64,000 bases of DNA from Bacteroides sp. GTDB lineage: Bacteria; Bacteroidota; Bacteroidia; Bacteroidales; Muribaculaceae. Positions 63,889 to 64,000 of this stretch are shown piece by piece. The translations under genes were made by a program, and so were the position numbers. The notes beneath the pieces were generated by a model. The model searched no databases, was not told where the DNA came from, and saw only the letters and a program-made list of their open reading frames with translations. The stretch lies in assembly GCA_023666905.1 (NCBI GenBank), contig JAMPBC010000004.1, positions 1 through 64,000 on the forward strand, in the 5' to 3' direction. Numbering within the stretch: the first letter of the stretch is position 1; every line of letters starts with the position of its first letter.

Positions 63889-64000
63889 CGAAAAAAATGC
63901 ATAGCGGAATGATTTGATTCCTTCTCAAAAAAAATCCACTTTGCAATATTGCTGATAATTTGAGTGTTATGTCAACCTGGTAAAAAATAAGCCCGAAAAA

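Noticed and set aside
63889..64000. A gene or repeat at the right edge
   Set aside because: The stretch is AT-rich with short A-runs and holds no supported ORF or hairpin within the window.

Overview
This window reads as chromosomal core and near-core DNA from a member of the Bacteroidales, most likely close to Muribaculaceae or Prevotellaceae. The support is indirect but consistent. Most promoters that can be read are the Bacteroidota type (TTG or TTTG, about 19-22 nt, then TAnnTTTG). There are DUF4923, DUF4296, DUF5106 and DUF3943 family proteins, type III glutamine synthetase, a BioG-BioC fusion, LL-diaminopimelate aminotransferase, a long PurF-like enzyme and SDDDD-type lipoproteins. I found no rRNA, tRNA, CRISPR array, transposase, phage gene or integrase. 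Coding density is high and every intergenic gap is about 300 bp or less.

Layout. 1-3.0 kb (minus): an autoregulated ABC transporter / YtrA-type GntR operon ending in an unknown membrane protein, with a 28-bp palindrome on its promoter. 3.0-6.2 kb (minus): a probably surface-exposed lipoprotein behind clpB. 6.3-9.7 kb (plus): a DUF5106 thioredoxin-fold protein, a DoxX-like protein, mnmA and a bifunctional-nuclease-family protein. 9.7-14.1 kb (plus): a tightly overlapping chain of nucleoside MFS transporter, rsmE, kdsA, DUF4923 protein and GT2. 14.2-16.1 kb: a large secreted modular protein with its own promoter and a strong terminator. 16.2-22.1 kb (minus): Ca2+-type P-type ATPase, LTA-synthase-like sulfatase-fold enzyme and FemAB-like GNAT. 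22.4-26.7 kb (plus): glycogen synthase and alpha-glucan phosphorylase. 26.8-30.2 kb (minus): a BamA/TamA-like barrel, an EptA-like phosphoethanolamine transferase and an exported PPC/DUF296 protein. 30.4-32.6 kb (plus): DUF3943 protein, a thioredoxin lipoprotein and a PlsC-like acyltransferase. 32.6-40.3 kb (minus): a long PurF-like enzyme, a TPR protein, pyruvate:ferredoxin oxidoreductase and a retropepsin-like protein. 40.5-41.3 kb (plus): a ZIP transporter. 41.3-47.7 kb (minus): ileS, dksA-like, lspA, DUF4296 lipoprotein, a 63-residue protein and a lipoprotein. 47.8-52.2 kb (minus): dapF, dapL, glnN. 52.3-53.6 kb (minus): a small lipoprotein and a radical SAM/SPASM enzyme. 53.8-60.0 kb (plus): a tripartite RND efflux operon, then a DUF486 membrane protein. 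60.0-63.9 kb (minus): the biotin genes bioA, bioF and bioG-bioC.

The most interesting unit is the two-gene radical SAM/SPASM plus lipoprotein cassette at 52.25-53.6 kb. It looks like a peptide-modification system whose substrate is the 85-residue lipoprotein carrying a MYGTP core. Other points for a second look are the exported PPC/DUF296 protein, the promoter embedded in a terminator stem at 59.6 kb, the BioG-BioC fusion with no bioD or bioB alongside, the DksA homologue without a complete zinc finger, the CXXC-less DUF5106 thioredoxin fold, the duplicated module in the 14.2-kb secreted protein, and the 43-bp convergent overlap of the plsC-like and purF-like genes.

All family assignments come from reading the translated sequence and recalling family features; no database search was run.
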